From contig CALNHX010007573.1 in assembly GCA_940337035.1 (NCBI GenBank), positions 1 to 64,000 on the forward strand: a DNA stretch of 64,000 nt, given 5' to 3'. Made by a program: the position numbers and the translations under genes. Each line of letters begins with the position of its first letter. Positions within the stretch are counted from its first letter, which is position 1. The notes beneath the pieces were generated by a model. It was given only the letters and a program-made list of their open reading frames with translations. It had not been told where the DNA came from and did not search any database. Source of the DNA: Agriotes lineatus. Lineage: Eukaryota; Arthropoda; Insecta; Coleoptera; Elateridae. Positions 20,943 to 34,500 of the stretch are shown here, piece by piece.

Positions 20943-22723
20943 ATGTCTTGGACACACGAACAAGTTTTAGTACTCATAGAATCGTACTGTAATTTTGAGC
21001 ACCTCTATGTCGTGAAGCATCCGATGTACTATAACAAAGGTGCTAGGGTGAGAGCTTTAGAAGCTATAACTGCAGACCTACAAGAAATTCGCCCAAATAC
21101 AACAGGTACCTAGTATAAATTATTGTTTTGTGGGAATAAAGGAGCTAATTCATTGTTCTTTTTCTAGTAAATGATGTGAAAACCAAAATGAACACCCTCC
21201 GAACAACGCAATTTAATAAGGAGGTGGCTAGATTGCGCGGCAAGCCCACAGGTTCAGCGGGGGAATTGGTTAAGATCAATCTGTGGTGCTTCCAAGAGTC
21301 GCTGTTCTTGCAGGATGGAAGCGTGGCCCGAAGAAGTGTAACCAATCTACCAAATCAGGCAGGCTGTAGTTCGTGGGCTGAACGCATTGAGGTGGCGAAC
21401 CGCGAACCACAATCAGAAGAAGAGGTTTTGGAGGGGCAAGATGTAAGTAGTGTAATAAAATAGTAATGGGAATTTTCAATAGAAATTTAATACATTTAGA
21501 TAAAAAAATACTTCAAAATAAAATTATTTGCAAGAGATTATACATATATTTTTCTTAATTACATAACATTGTTTTCCACTGATTGCTGTTGCCATGGTAC
21601 AGCTCCTGTAGTATTAAAATATTTTCGAAATTCTACACGAGTGTCTTGTGATATTCTAGCAGTTCGATTACCTCCTTGCTGTGTTAAAGCTTCGAACTGG
21701 CACGATAATTCGCCTTCTTCAATATCATTGTTGTATGTCGGTAAAGAAGTAATTAAATAATTATGTAATATGCAGCATGCCTTAGTTATTAACTCAACTT
21801 TTCCACTTTTACATTCATGGTATTTAATGTGATCCGAAATCTATTACATAAAATGCCAAATGTGTTTTCGACAACCCTTCGAGCACGACATGTTCTATAA
21901 TTGTATATGCGTTGCTCATTTGAAAGCCCATGAAATTTATATGGTTTCATTATATTGTCTTTTAAGGGAAATGCATCATCAGCAACAAATACATATGGAA
22001 CTTCTTTATCATGTCCTGGCAAAGATTTAGGACGGGGAAAGTTTAATGTATTTTGAGTTATAGCATAAGATAAAGGGCCACCATCACTAATTCTACCATT
22101 TCGGCCAATATCCACAATTAGAAATTTATAATTTGCATCAACTACAGCCAAAAGAACAATACTGTCTGTGCCTTTATAATTATGATAAAAAGCTCCATCT
22201 TTTCGAAGTGGTCTAAAGGTGATGTGCTTGCCATCCATTGCACCTAAACAATTCGGGAAGTTCCATAATTCAAGAAAATTTGCTGAAATTGCCTTCCATT
22301 TTTCTTCTGTTTGTGGTGCCTGTAAAATATTAATAATATTACTACTTTCAGATTGATGACGTAACTGAAGAAGTTGCTAGCTCCACTTGCAGTAGTAGCA
22401 ACCAGGTTTCTGCGGTGGGGAAAGAACCCCACACATTTTCAAAGCGTGCTCGCGGTACGCCAACAGGCCACGGCACACCACGAGCGCAACAAAAAAAAAG
22501 AAAATTAGAAGACGATGCGAGTACGTCGATCTTAGCAGGCATCGGCACTGCGTTAGCAAAAATAACTAATGATGCAGAAGAACTATGGGATGTTTTTGGC
22601 AAATTTGTTACTAATGAAATACAGCTAATTGACAATGTACAGTTACAGCAAAAATGTAAAAGAGAACTGATAAAAACCATTTTCAAGTTTCAGGCGGAGG
22701 CCGAATCTGAATTGCAAAAATAA
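20943..22723 (+). CDS. Harbinger second ORF: MADF-type DNA-binding protein, 269 aa, three exons
   Basis: Exons 20943-21105, 21168-21442 and 22352-22723 join in phase (GT-AG at each junction) to 270 codons including the stop, with no internal stop. Residues 1 to about 90 form a MADF (Adf-1/Myb-SANT-like) domain: WTHEQVLVLIESYCNFEHLY, the conserved basic DVKTKMNTLRTTQFNKEV, and W residues. The C-terminal third is basic then helical (KRKLEDDAS to AEAESELQK) and may be a dimerisation region. In PIF/Harbinger elements such a partner protein brings the nuclease to DNA and the nucleus. Intron 2 contains the entire last exon of the transposase on the other strand. Confidence 0.85.
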
Positions 22724-23512
22724 AAGTTTTTAAAAATTCAAGTTTTGTTTGTTTTTATCTATGTAAACATTAAAAACTGGAAAAATTAAATAATGCTGAA
22801 AGTTGAATTGTTTTTGTACAGATAAATAAATCGTGCCATTTAATGCAGATATGAGTATTTCGTATTTGATTACGTGCGGAAAAATTAAACGGTAAAAGTG
22901 AAATGAAAAACCAGAGTAGATATAATATATTAATGTTTTAATTATAATAAAATTAATGTTTTCATTAATAAACACGATTACTGCACTCTTTCTATATATA
23001 GTAAACTGACCTTCAAATATTCACTTTCTAAATGTGTAACAACAGCTTGTAATACTTCGTTAATAATGACGCTTAAAGTATTGTGTGCAATGCTTGTAGC
23101 AAAACTTAAGCTGGTTAATGTTTCTCCAGTTTTCAAGTACCGAAGAGCAAGCATCAACCTGCAAATTACATTTTTTTTAATATGTAACGTCATTTTAAAA
23201 TACATACCTGTCTTCAGCGCTTATACATTGTGGCAGGATTGTATTATGTTTTGCGATTGTGGGTCCAATTAATTGCAATAAATTATTAAATGCTGTTGCA
23301 TTCATTCGTAAATAGTTCTTATAACGACAGGGGTCAACGTCTTTTACCTCGCTTCTTAACATGGCTAGTATCCCACGGCCAAGGCCTTCATTTCGTTTTA
23401 ATAACCAATGTTTGAACCATAGCTTCCTTCTACTTCGTTTTTTGCATTTTTTTTGCGTTAATACAGCTAACCCTGCTAGCGATAACAATGCTACAGCTTT
23501 TTTCTTATTCAT
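21559..23512 (-). CDS. HARBI1-like transposase, three exons, one frameshift near the C-terminus
   Basis: Exons 23512-23208, 23158-23011 and 22319-21559 join in phase through GT-AG introns. Exon 1 starts MNKKKAVALLSLAGLA, basic, ending ILPQCISAEDR. Exon 2 has RLMLALRYLKTGETLTSLSF, the helix-turn-helix region. Exon 3 has the DDE nuclease: CLGAMDGKHI (first D), YVFVADDAFPL (second D) and RRVVENTFGIL (E), then ACCILHNYL. A one-base change near 21790 creates a stop at 21789; otherwise the reading runs to the stop at 21559. An in-frame upstream ATG at 23620 is less likely. Apart from the frameshift the gene is complete, so the family may be recently active. Confidence 0.87.
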
Positions 23513-23847
23513 TTTTGAATTAAAAATATCTTTTTGAACAGAAACTACAGATAAATAAATGTAAACAACTTGACATAACCTAAACTGAACGCACCTACAA
23601 AAGGACCCACTTAACCTCAAAGTTTAATCAAACTCGGCGTATCGTGTGACAACCCAGCTTGAAACTTGTTTCAAACTTTTTGTTCGTGACGTCCTTAAAA
23701 CAGACTGACAGTTTAGTTTGTCAAACTAACTGATGGTGTGACATAGGCTTAAGTAAAAATTTTCGTTTACAGTAGGAATTTGAGGTTACGATTACCGTAC
23801 ACGCCTCGATTAAACGCATGCATATTGTTTTAGTGATAATACCAGAA

Positions 23848-24841
23848 ATGTGGCACAAAAGGAAAAATTATTCACAGCCAGGCACGAGTAATAATAGCAA
23901 ACGTGTTGGAGTTTATGAAGACGGAAGCTGAAAACGGAGCCCCCTCGATGCCATTGTGTAATTTTAAAGAACGCCTTCTCCCTGCCACAAAGATATCTGA
24001 GAAATCATATAGAGCGATTGTTAAAGAAACCAATGACATACAAGCTGGAACCAGTACGTCATTTTCAACTCCACGGAAAAAGAGACCTCGCACGTCCCCT
24101 AAAAGTTCGCTTGCAGATGAAGAAGTGGAAATTGTTCGAAACGTTATCCACAACTTTTACTTGACCAACAAGAGGAGGCCTACATTAAAAGGAATTTAAC
24201 AGAAAATGCAAGAATGTGGAGTACCATTCGAAGGTGGCTTGACAACGTTATACTCTGTAATTAAGACCACGAGTTTTAAATAAGTTTGAAACATTTAATA
24301 CACTATTTAAAATATGATTCTAAACTTTAACGTTTTAGGTGGAGAAAAACTGCTGATAAACGGGAAGCTCTTATGGAAACTCAAGATATCTGATATCAAA
24401 GAAACTTGTATTTACGGCAGCTTAAGAAATATAAAGAAGAAGGACGGCCAATTATATAATTACACTGATGAGTCATACATTCATAGTTCACATACGACCC
24501 CTTATGAATGGTCTGATAATAGTTTACGTGGCTTAAAGAAACCAATTGGAAAGGGACCTCGACTCATAATGGTCCATGCTGGCGGTGCGAACGGTTTTAT
24601 ACCAGAAGAGTTGCTCATGTTTCGATCTGGTAAGGTTGAATGAATAATTTATTATTTACATTTTTCAGTATCTATATTTCTTGAAGAAGCGAAGTCGGGT
24701 GATTATCACGTCGATATGAACTCTACTAATTTTATGTTGGAACATGCAATAGAAACGATAGCTTTCACTGTGAATACGGGTGATTCAGATAACGATGACA
24801 GTGAAGACGATGGTGTTGCTCCATTGTCAGATAGTAATTAA
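23848..24841 (+). pseudogene. IS630/Tc1-type DDE transposase with internal deletion
   Basis: The N-terminal region (23903-24199) includes VRNVIHNFYLTNKRRPTLKG and, after a stop, QKMQECGVPFEGG. An intron with a decayed donor ends at TTTTAG (24339). Then come RWRKTADKREALMETQDI and, in the next frame, YTDESYIHSSHTTPYEWSDN (first catalytic D) and KGPRLIMVHAGGANGFIPEE. A second intron ends at TTTTTCAG (24668), followed by SGDYHVDMNSTNF and directly by an acidic tail (GDSDNDDSEDDG). The segment with the other two catalytic residues has been lost. The family match is from the TDES-Y-H-S and HAGG motifs. Confidence 0.7.
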
Positions 24842-26082
24842 TAAATTATGATATTATTTTATTTACTATTTATATGTGTAATATTTATATCTAGTTTCTT
24901 TACATATTTATTTTAAACTTGAATGTTTTACTGTTTATTCTATATAATTTAGATATTAAACATTGATATTTGTGACCTTATATTGGAATAAGATCACTTT
25001 TAATTTAATATGTATGGCACCCTACTTTATTATTGTACTGAAATAGCAAAAAGCTAAATAAAGAGCCATTATTATTATTATGTAATTAATTTACATTTGT
25101 TTATTTTACTCAACATATTTTACATTAGTTCACTTCGTTACAACATTTTTCAAAATTCAGATGTCTGAACTGTCGTCATTATACTGTGAAATTATAAAGA
25201 GATTTTATACTAATTATTTAAAAAAAACGGAAAATGATTTAAAAGCTTGTATTTCTTATGACATGCTAATTTATTTAGCATTTGAAACCAAAAATAAATC
25301 AGCATGAAAACTTTTTTCTTTAAAATGGGAATTTTAATTTGCCCCCCTAAAAATACCCATTGCTACGCCACTGATACCGGCTATTGGCATATAATACGTT
25401 CATGACCTTTTTGGGACAGAGTTGGCTATGATTTTTTCTTTTCATGTTGTACTAACTGATTCGGTGATGTACCGGATGCAACTTTTTTTCTGTCAGCGTC
25501 TGTTCGAGATTTGCTTGCCAGCGCATTGCCAGATTTATTATTTTAATATTCGTAAGCAAATAAATGATTTATCAAGTGTGTAAAAATAATTTTAATTTCC
25601 GGGAAAAGAAAAGTCAAAATGCCCAAAATAATTTTGTTACAACATAACATTTCCATTAAACGATGCTACTTCCAATTTAAAGAGGACAGACCAGATTTAA
25701 AAGAACACGAGTTGATGTCGAGACTAGAGAGATCCGGCAACAATGTACCTCTACAGAAAATATAACCTTAAACTGAAAACAACTTAACCTAACACAAAAA
25801 GTGTCAATTGCTGTCAATTTCCATTAGAGAGTTTAGTTGCCACAGAGGTACTGCCAACAAAATTACTAGATGGTCATAGCCTCACCTGACGCAAAAAGAT
25901 CGTGAACGGCATATAACTGTAGCCACGCCTATGTACTTCTTGCTTTGAGGCCACTCTAACTGTCTGGTAGACCCACGGCTTCCTGGATTAATACGAGAAC
26001 GAACGTCTCTATATCGGCTTGTCAAGTTGGAAAAATTTCTGTGATTTCAGCTGCGCGTATCGCTGCGCCATCTGCATTAAAA
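24842..26082. other. Non-coding spacer with one hAT-like end
   Basis: The sequence ending at 25373 reads, on the minus strand, CAGTGGCGTAGCAATGGGTA, a typical hAT terminal repeat start; its partner end was not seen. An ATT-rich microsatellite lies at about 25068-25080. Inverted GTACCTCT/AGAGGTAC motifs are at about 25744 and 25855. No gene was recognised. Confidence 0.55.
25965..26050. repeat. Block shared with 43655-43800, upstream of P element copy 2
   Basis: Contains CACGGCTTCCTGGATTAATA and CGAGAACGAACGTCTCTATA, which recur inverted at about 43745-43795. Here it lies just upstream of the THAP start, so it may be the P-element 5' terminal region. Confidence 0.65.
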
Positions 26083-28696
26083 ATGCCACTAAAGAAAAAG
26101 TGTTGTGTGAAACACTGTGATTCACATAATTTGGAAAATGTCTCTTTCCATAGTTTTCCTGGAAATATTGAATTAAATTTCAAATGGAAGGAATCTCTAA
26201 TTAATCATACTGGTATAACAATTTATTAATGAATTTAATTTATTCAATTTACTACACATAATCACATAGAACATACACACATAAATCACAATTATTCTAC
26301 TCTTAAGTGTAACAATACAAATATTTTCACTTCTCTGATATAGATGTTAATCAACTGACGGAGCATTCGGTTGTATGCAACCAACATTTTGCACCTAACT
26401 GCTTCTATATAACTGAAGAAAAACAAAGATTAGTTGCAGGAGTTATACCGTTTAATGTATCTTTCTTAATATAACTTTTAATAGTTACCATTTTAATATA
26501 CCTATATTTTAGATTCCAAATGAACACTCCGATTATTCCACTGATTTACCACCTTTAAACGATCCTGATGAATCCTATATCTCTTACTCTTGTACATCCC
26601 AAACTTCACTTACAGCTGCAGAAATAGAGGATTTACTTGATACAAAACGATTATTAACTCAAAAATTGAAACCTGTGGAAATCAAATACAATAACTTGAA
26701 GAAAGAATTGGAAACAGAAAAGGAAAAACAAAAAGATAATTTTGAGTGGAAATGTATAGAACAAATTCAACAAGATGCAAACGATATGGTTCCTAGAGCA
26801 ATATTCTTGCTTGATCAAATTAAGAATTATAAGAAAAAGTATCCCAGATGGTCAGAAGTAACCATTCGTCATTGCATTGCCTGAGATTCTGTTCACCCAA
26901 AGGTTATGAATTTTCCAGGAATGTGCTCTTTAGATTACCTTGCAGAACAACTTTGCGAACATATTTTGGCAATGGAAACAAGAATTTAGCCAAAGGCGAT
27001 TAATGTCAGAGATTGAAATTTTAAGTAATCCAGAAAAAGTTTGTTCTTTGGTAAAAGACGATATGGCTCTCCGAGAAACAGTTTGTTATTCGAAAGCAGA
27101 AGATCAAATATTTGGCCTAGAAACTATTCCTAGAGCACTCAATAATATAGGAAATAAACCAGTTGTTGCAAATCAACTTTTATGTTTTGTCATCCATGGA
27201 TTGTCGAGCAAGTATATTATCCCTGCAAGTTGTTACTTTCACATGCAGTTGTATAGTAAAGATTTGTATAATCATCTGACATTGGGCGTTTTGCAGTTAG
27301 GTACTTGCCGAATGTGGCTTTAAAGTAGTAAGGATTGTAGGTGATAATCACAAAAATCATGTAGCTTTATTTAAACATTTTCGAAATGGTGGGCTTCAGA
27401 ACGTTGTCCCTCATCCATACACTCCTGGGCTTAAACTTTTTCTAAGTTTTGACTACTGTCATGCACTTAAGAACGCAAGAAATTTATTTCTGCATCATGA
27501 TATGGCTTCATCTTCTGGAATTATTTCAGCAAATTACTTCAATGAGCTTTTTGAAATTCAGTCAACTTTAATAATCAAACCTATTAGATATTTGACAAAA
27601 AAACATTTATATCAGTCCAATTTAGACAAAATGAAAGTAAATTTAGCTGTCCAAATATTTTCTCCTTCCGTTACAGCATCATTGACATATCTTATTCATC
27701 ACGGTGGTGAAGAGCTGAGTCATTTTCAAGATTCTGTTGCAACAATAGAATACATGGAAAGCATGTACAAATTTTTCCTACTTCACGATGTCAGCAACAG
27801 AACACAGCACAGTCAACAGAACGATGCAAATGCTGAACCATACGTTGATGTTAGCGATGCACGTCTCATTTGGTTGAATGAGGTATTTCCACAATTTGTA
27901 AATGATATGAAGCTTTAATATTTACTTCAAGAAGTACTTATTTATGCATTAGATATCTAATTGAAGACCTTAATTTTTATTATGTTTTAACAAGGGGGTT
28001 CAGTTCTGATGCTATAGAATCACTGTTTGCCAATGTTAGACTTCGTGGTGGATGCAATGATCTCACAGACTGCAAAGCTGCTGAACATGCCATCAGGCAG
28101 ATTTTGAAAACAGGTTTGATAACAAATGTCAATTATAGCAACACCATGAATAATACTGAGATTCAGTATACCAGCGATGTAATAATAGGCGAAAATGCAT
28201 GCAGTGATTGCGAAACTACTGAAATTAGTATTACTTTAAGTGACGAGCAAATTGAAAAATTGGAAAACTTACATTTATTTGTGCCTGGAAATCAATCACC
28301 TTTATCTAATATTGAAGCAGCAGCAACAGCGTTTCTATGTGGTTATCTCATAAAGAAAATAGAAGAGTCTGTTGGCTGTCCACAATGTTTATTTCTCTTA
28401 CGAGATAACTCTCCGGAAAAAACAAATCCCTTATTAGAATTAATTTACAATCAGGATAGAGGAAAACTAATTTATCCACATAAGGGATTTGTCGCACTCA
28501 TAGAACATGTAGTGCAGCTGATTGTGGAAATTCTACCAAATCTCCCGAAGGAAAACGTCACTACCATTTTAAACACAATTTTTAGAACATATCTACAAGA
28601 CAATTCAATTTTTCAGTGCAAACTGCATGAAAAGGTAGTTTTTAGCATAATACTTGAAAAACTATTACCTCCAATTCTCACAAATTATTGTATGTA
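26083..28696 (+). pseudogene. P-element THAP transposase, copy 2, decayed
   Basis: Exon 1 (26083-26212) starts MPLKKKCCVKHCDSHN and joins in phase across a GT-AG intron to exon 2 at 26344 (DVNQLTEHSVVCNQHFAPNC), completing a THAP domain. After a second intron and a coiled-coil-like linker (NNLKKELETEKEKQKDN) come RWSEVTIRHCIA, LVKDDMALRETVCYSKAEDQ (acidic residue), RIVGDNHKNH (second acidic residue), KPIRYLTKKHLYQSNLDKMK and a C-terminal part to 28696. Frame changes near 26884, 27323, 27500 and 27918-28100 break it. It is the longest of the three P copies. Confidence 0.85.
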
Positions 28697-29962
28697 GAGA
28701 GTCGAAAAGTACAGCAGTACGGAACCCAAAAAAGAAAGCTCTTAAAATTAAATTGATTTAAACATTTTGCTTGGAGTGCTCCTACTTTTTAATGTTATTA
28801 TTTCTGATTAATGCTATATATCTTCCAGCTTCCAGTTGCATTCTGCAAACCACATCCAGTTCATTGAGAAAAGACATAAAGGCTCTTTTCAGGGCCACAA
28901 TTGTTTATAAAAAGAATTTCTCAACAAAACGTAAAATTTTCTTTGCATACTAGTTTTTATACAATTTTTAGATGTTGAAATATTTTTTTTGTGTACTGGT
29001 CTAGTAACAATTATCTACCAGCTTAGCAACAAGTCCGGTAGGTACCTATGTTTTTATGTCCTAGGCTGGTAGCACTGAACGACGCCCTTGATGATGTCCG
29101 GCAGGTATTCTAAAACAAACTTTTACACAATTTGTGAAGTTTAAATAAAGAAGGCGTCTATGTTTACTAATATTATTTATTACCATAAAAATGAGTCGTA
29201 CAGTTATTAATAGAATGGGTATTGGCCTTTTTGGTTATTAAACAATTATCCAAAGTGGTTCTTGTTCTGGTTCAGTATAGAAAAAAAAATTATACCACAC
29301 ACAACCATTATTCACATTTATGACCTCGTTAGTTCACATATCTTGTCCCGACAGGCCTGACCATTATAAAATAGTTCGATTATAGATGCTTAGCTACCAA
29401 CCTAATGTAAATAAATGGAAATGTAAAATTTTAATGAATAGGTAGTGTCAATACTGGTTATAACTAAGTATACAAACCAATAGCATATGAAGTAGATATT
29501 TTGGATGTTAACCAAGCAGTACCTAATATAGTAATATAGGTAATATATTAGGTACTCTGTGACATTACTGAAATTGATCAGATTTGCATTATACAGATCA
29601 CTTTGTTTATTGAATTTACTTTTCCCTTTTTAATTTTCATAACTACAGTCAGTTTATTTGAGACTGAGTAGTAGAGTTGTAAAAATGGTTTTCTTTTTCA
29701 AATAGAAAACCAGTTTTTTGCATGAAATGAAACCAAGAGTGTTTTTTTTTACTAAAGAAGTATAAGTAACTACTACAGGCCTCTTCGAACGGGACCCATA
29801 ACAAATTAGGTGGGAAGCACAATGGACCAATAGGTCTCAGTGCAGCTAACAACCAGCACCACCAGACGAAGCTTTTCAAGTTAACCATCATGGTCATGGT
29901 GAATAAAAACCAAAGTTTGAAGCAGTGCATGTGCGTCACACGTTATATAATAGAAAAAGAAA
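28697..29962. other. Non-coding AT-rich stretch
   Basis: No recognised gene or clear repeat boundary. It probably holds the 3' end of P element copy 2 and the LINE 3' flank. GTCCGG(T/C)AGGTA occurs twice (about 29034 and 29096) as a short direct repeat. Confidence 0.4.
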
Positions 29963-30823
29963 TTATTGATTACATGATATAAGTATAGTTTTTAAAGCAA
30001 TGAGATCTGTTTTATTATATATTATATAAGTCACTAAAGTACCAGTCCCTGAAACTCTGAACTGATTTGTTTTTAATTTCCGATGGTACATAATTATAAA
30101 TTCCCTCAGTATTGTGAGAGAAGGACCTTTCAAAAAAAGCAGATTTGTGAAGAGGGGGAGTAAGAAATCCTTTCTTCTAATGTTAATATGTACGTCAGAT
30201 TTAAAGGGAATTTCACTGTAGAGATAGGGAGGCGTTTTTGTAATAACAAGTTTATGAAAGGGTACAGCTGCATGTAGTATTCCCCGATTTGGCACTTCAC
30301 TTCTTGTAATTTATATATGTGATCATAGTTTCTAATGTCAAACATAAGGCGAAAACAAGAATTTTGAACTCTTTGTATTCTATTTTTATCGAAGAAATCC
30401 AAACAGGGACTGTAGATTACATCACAATAATCAAAATTTGAAAGTACCAAAGATTTGCAGAGCACAGTTCTCATAGTTTTATTTAAAAAATGTTTGTTTT
30501 TATAAATAAGTCTTAATTTACTATAAGCTTTTTTGATAACAGCAAACATGAGCTCCTTGAATCTCAAGAAGTGTCCTAGTTTTTTGTGCAATTACTAATT
30601 TGTAATGGAGAGTTACTGATTTGTATATTTCGACGATTGATGTTTCACGAAGTGTGTTCTTACCAAATAGCATTACCGTTGATTTCGATCGATTTAGTCT
30701 TAAAAAGTGTATTTCAGAATTGTGCATCAACCTATTTAGGTGTTCATTTATTTCGTTATTAGAAATTTGAATATTCTTGGGATCAAATGATTACAGAAGT
30801 TGCGTATCATCAGCATACTGATA
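29963..30823 (-). pseudogene. LINE reverse transcriptase C-terminal part
   Basis: YADDTQL at about 30800 carries the catalytic Asp pair. Downstream (lower coordinates) are KLRLIYKNKHFLNKTMRT, LVLSNFDYCDVIY and RIQRVQNSCFRLMF, the thumb and connection region. TPPYLYSEIPF followed by NIRRKDFL is the usual C-terminus before the stop. Three frame changes are present. The N-terminal two thirds of the RT are missing, so this copy is dead. Confidence 0.75.
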
Positions 30824-31520
30824 AAATTTGAATTGGAAATCGTGGTGAAATTCTCAGACACCGAAATTTTTGAAATTTCTGAAAGTATGTAAAGTTGGCA
30901 TGCTTTTAGGAACTGATATATCTATTACACAAAAAAATAAACTGTGATTACTAGGATGATGCATAGGTATTAATCAACAATCATGTATGCTTAGCTTTAG
31001 AAATAACAATAAGATCAATAAGGCTTCGACATTTTTAGTAATTCTAGTGGGTTCATTAATTATTTGCTTTAGATTTAGTGGATAGAATTTGAGTAAAATT
31101 TAAAATGAAGTTACCGTAGAATGGGGCTATTTGGAACGCGTGTGCCTATTTGGAACAAACAGGTGCTTTTTTAAAATTTGGCGGCAGGTAGATATAGAAG
31201 CTGGTGAAAATTTGAAGTTTCGCAGATATATTACAATGGGATTTTGAACTTATGGGAATTGCAATTTTTATACAATGAAAAAAATATTGTGAGGTTATAA
31301 TTTTATAATTGCGGACAAAATTATTTGTGAGCTTTTGGGATGGTCAACTTGTCTCTTCTGGATTTAAATAAATTGAAGATATATCGACTTCGTGTTGAAC
31401 AGGTATGTACATTGAAATGTCAACTTCACTTTCCACGTAAAAAATTTTAGTTTTTCATTTTGATGTTAAGGAAAAAATGTTGAAATTAAAAAATAATTTT
31501 TTGCAGGGCAATTTGGAACG

Positions 31521-34500
31521 ATGCCGCGCAAATATAAACGGCAACTTGATGCTGCAATAAGGCTAAATTACGAATCCCAAAATATGGAACGGGCACTAGA
31601 AGCTGTTGTTGACGGAGCCTACTCATTTTCTCAGGCTTCTGTAATGTTCGGTGTTCCTAAAACTAGCTTATTTCGAAAATATCGTGGCCAAAATCCAAAC
31701 GTTCTGGGACATCCAACAGTGCTGTCAATTGCTGAAGAGAAATCTTTAGTAAATGCACTAATCACTGCCGCTTCTTTTGGATACCCCTTTACAGACAAGG
31801 ATTTACGTTTGTTTGTTCAACGTTACCTAAACCACAAGGGTGTAACCATAAAGGTTTTTAATGAAAATGTACCGGGGCCTGATTGGACAAGGAACTTTTT
31901 GAAGCGGAATAAAGAATTGTCAGTTAGATTTTCTGAAAATTTAAAACGGTGTAGAGCTGACATTAATGAAAACATTATAAACGCATATTTTGATAATTTA
32001 GCAATAAACATGACAAATATTCCACCTACGAATATCGTCAACTATGACGAGACGAATTTAACGGATGACCCTGGAAATCAACGGGTCATAGTTAGAAAAG
32101 GTTGTAAACACCCATCTCGAATCTTAGATTCTTCCAAAACATCAACGTCTGTCATGTTTTCTGCTGCTGGTGATGGTTCGCTACTTCCCATCTACAGGGT
32201 GTTGAAAAAGTCGCGCAATCGAAGAGTATCATGATGTTCTTCATGAGTAAAGTAACAAAAAAGTTAACACATTTTTTTTATTCCGACAACCGTTTCATAG
32301 ATAATGCTGTTTTTAAGTTAGAAAATATGGCAACACTGTACAAAGAAGTTAAGTGCCAACATGCATGCATTACAAAAAAGTGACCTGTGTCTAGATTCTG
32401 ATTTTTTACGTTTGTTGTGTGCTTTATAAGTTTAAATTAAGCAATGGTAGTTTATAATACGAAAAGTTGTTTATTTTGAATTTTCAACAGAAGTAATAAG
32501 TATAAGGTTTATTAATAGCAAAAAGGCTGTTGAACTAAGTACATAAGCAAAAACAAATACGAACAAACAATAATAAATAAGTAAATAAGTAATAGCAAAA
32601 GAGAAATTAATTTTTGTAGTTATAACAGATGTTCAAAATTTTGCCCATTATCATCAATACAAATACGAGCCCTTCTAATTAAATTTTGCTGCATTCTGTT
32701 TAACATTTGTGCATTCACTTCAGCAAATGCTGCACGAATCTGATCTTCCAACTGCTGCAAATTATCCACTTCTGTAGCATACACTCTTTCCTTAATAAAT
32801 CCCCACAGATAGAAATCTATGGGATTTATATCTGGGGAACTAGCAGGCCATCTAACAGCTGCTCCGCGACTTATCCAACGTCCTAGAAAGTTTTCATTTA
32901 ACCAGTTTCTCACAGAGAGCCCGAAATGAGCAGGAGCGCCATCCATTTGCAGCCACATATTGCGTCTTAAATTTAATGGCACATCTTCCATTAAATTTAT
33001 AAAATCTTCTTGCAAAAATTCTAGAAATCTGTTTGCATTCAGTCTAGGTGGAAGAAAATGAGGCCCTATTAACTGATCTCCTATTATACCAGCCCACACA
33101 TTTAGCTGAAAACGTTGTTGAAAAGCGCGTCTTCTGACAGCATGCGACACACGATTATTTCTTCTGTTAAACACGCCATCCCGAGGGAAAGTCGCCTCGT
33201 GAGACCATAAAGTATGGGTAACAAATTGTGGATCTTCATCATGTTGCTGTAATAACCACTGACAATACTGATGCCTTGGAGCTGCATCACCTGGAAGAAG
33301 ACTCTGAACTAGGGAATAATGAAATGGATGATAATGTTCTTCCCGTAGAATATCATGTACAGTATGAATATCAACTGCAAATTCTCTAGCCAAACCTCTC
33401 ACACTTCGACCAGGGTTATTCTCTATTTCAGTCAAAACGTTTTCTTCAAGTTCTGGAGTTCTAATATTGCGTTGACGACCAAGGTTTACTTGAATACGAT
33501 TTACTTGCCCTGTTTCTCTAACACGCTGTTCTACACGTCTTATAACATTTCCATCAGGATGATGTCTATTTGGAAAAACGTTCTGCATAATTACGAGCTG
33601 CACCATTCGCTTGTCCCAAACACATCAGCATCAAAATATTCATTATTTGTATATTCCATTACCATGTGTTTGAAATTAATGTACTAAGATTTGTGGTACT
33701 GTCAGAATTTGATATTTTGACAAAACATTGTTTTTTATTGAAATATGGTGACTAGTTTATTGTGCTTAAATACATACAAATATTGCAGGATTGCCAGATC
33801 GGTAATTTTGTATTTTCAACAATATTTTATTCTTTGAGGATGTCTAATAAAACTGTTATTCATTACTATACTAACCGGAAATTGTTGATATAGATTAACG
33901 CTTTTATTTTGTTAGGAAAAATTGTTAATACAATTAATATCATAGCTTTAGAACAGTTTTTAATTTTGGTAGAAGGAATTTTATATCTTCCGACATAAGC
34001 ATAGCAGCAAACTTTTAAAAACGGATTTATGATACTTATTTGATGTCAATTACGGTAGTACTATACGATTGCGGCTCTTTTTCAACACCCTGTATATAGT
34101 TTACAAAGCTAAGAATCTGTATCCTGAGTGGGTCCAAGGAGGACCACCTGGCGCATGTTATAACCGCTCAAGCAGTGGGTGGTTCGATGGGGACATATTC
34201 GAGGATTGGTTTTGCAAAATAGCTTTGCCATATTTTAGAAGGAAGGATGGTGTAAAAATATTAATAGGTGACAATCTTGCTAGTCACATGAGCTATAAAA
34301 TAATTCAATTATGTGAGGAAAATAATATATACTTCAAGTTTCTGCCGCCCAATAGTACTCATGTATGCCAGCCACTTGACGTCTCTTTTTTTCGGCCCCT
34401 AAAAACAGTATGGCGTCAAGTTCTAACAGAGTGGAAACTAAAAAACCGAGGGGTTCTGCCAAAGACCGAATTTCCATCTTTACTAGTGAAAGCACTTGAC

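Larger units (their letters stand above)
20353..23748. mobile_element. PIF/Harbinger transposon, nearly intact
   Basis: Terminal inverted repeats of about 63 bp (GCCTATGTCACACCATCAGT ... at the left, the same read from 23748 at the right) differ at only two positions. TTAA flanks both ends (20349-20352, 23749-23752), compatible with the 3-bp TWA duplication of the superfamily. The 3,396-bp element carries a MADF-domain gene on + and a HARBI1-like nuclease on - whose exons interlock. Confidence 0.92.

Noticed and set aside
29649..29939. 96-aa hydrophobic minus-strand ORF
   Set aside because: No family signature and it lies in LINE 3' flank DNA; hydrophobic runs are expected from T-rich sequence.
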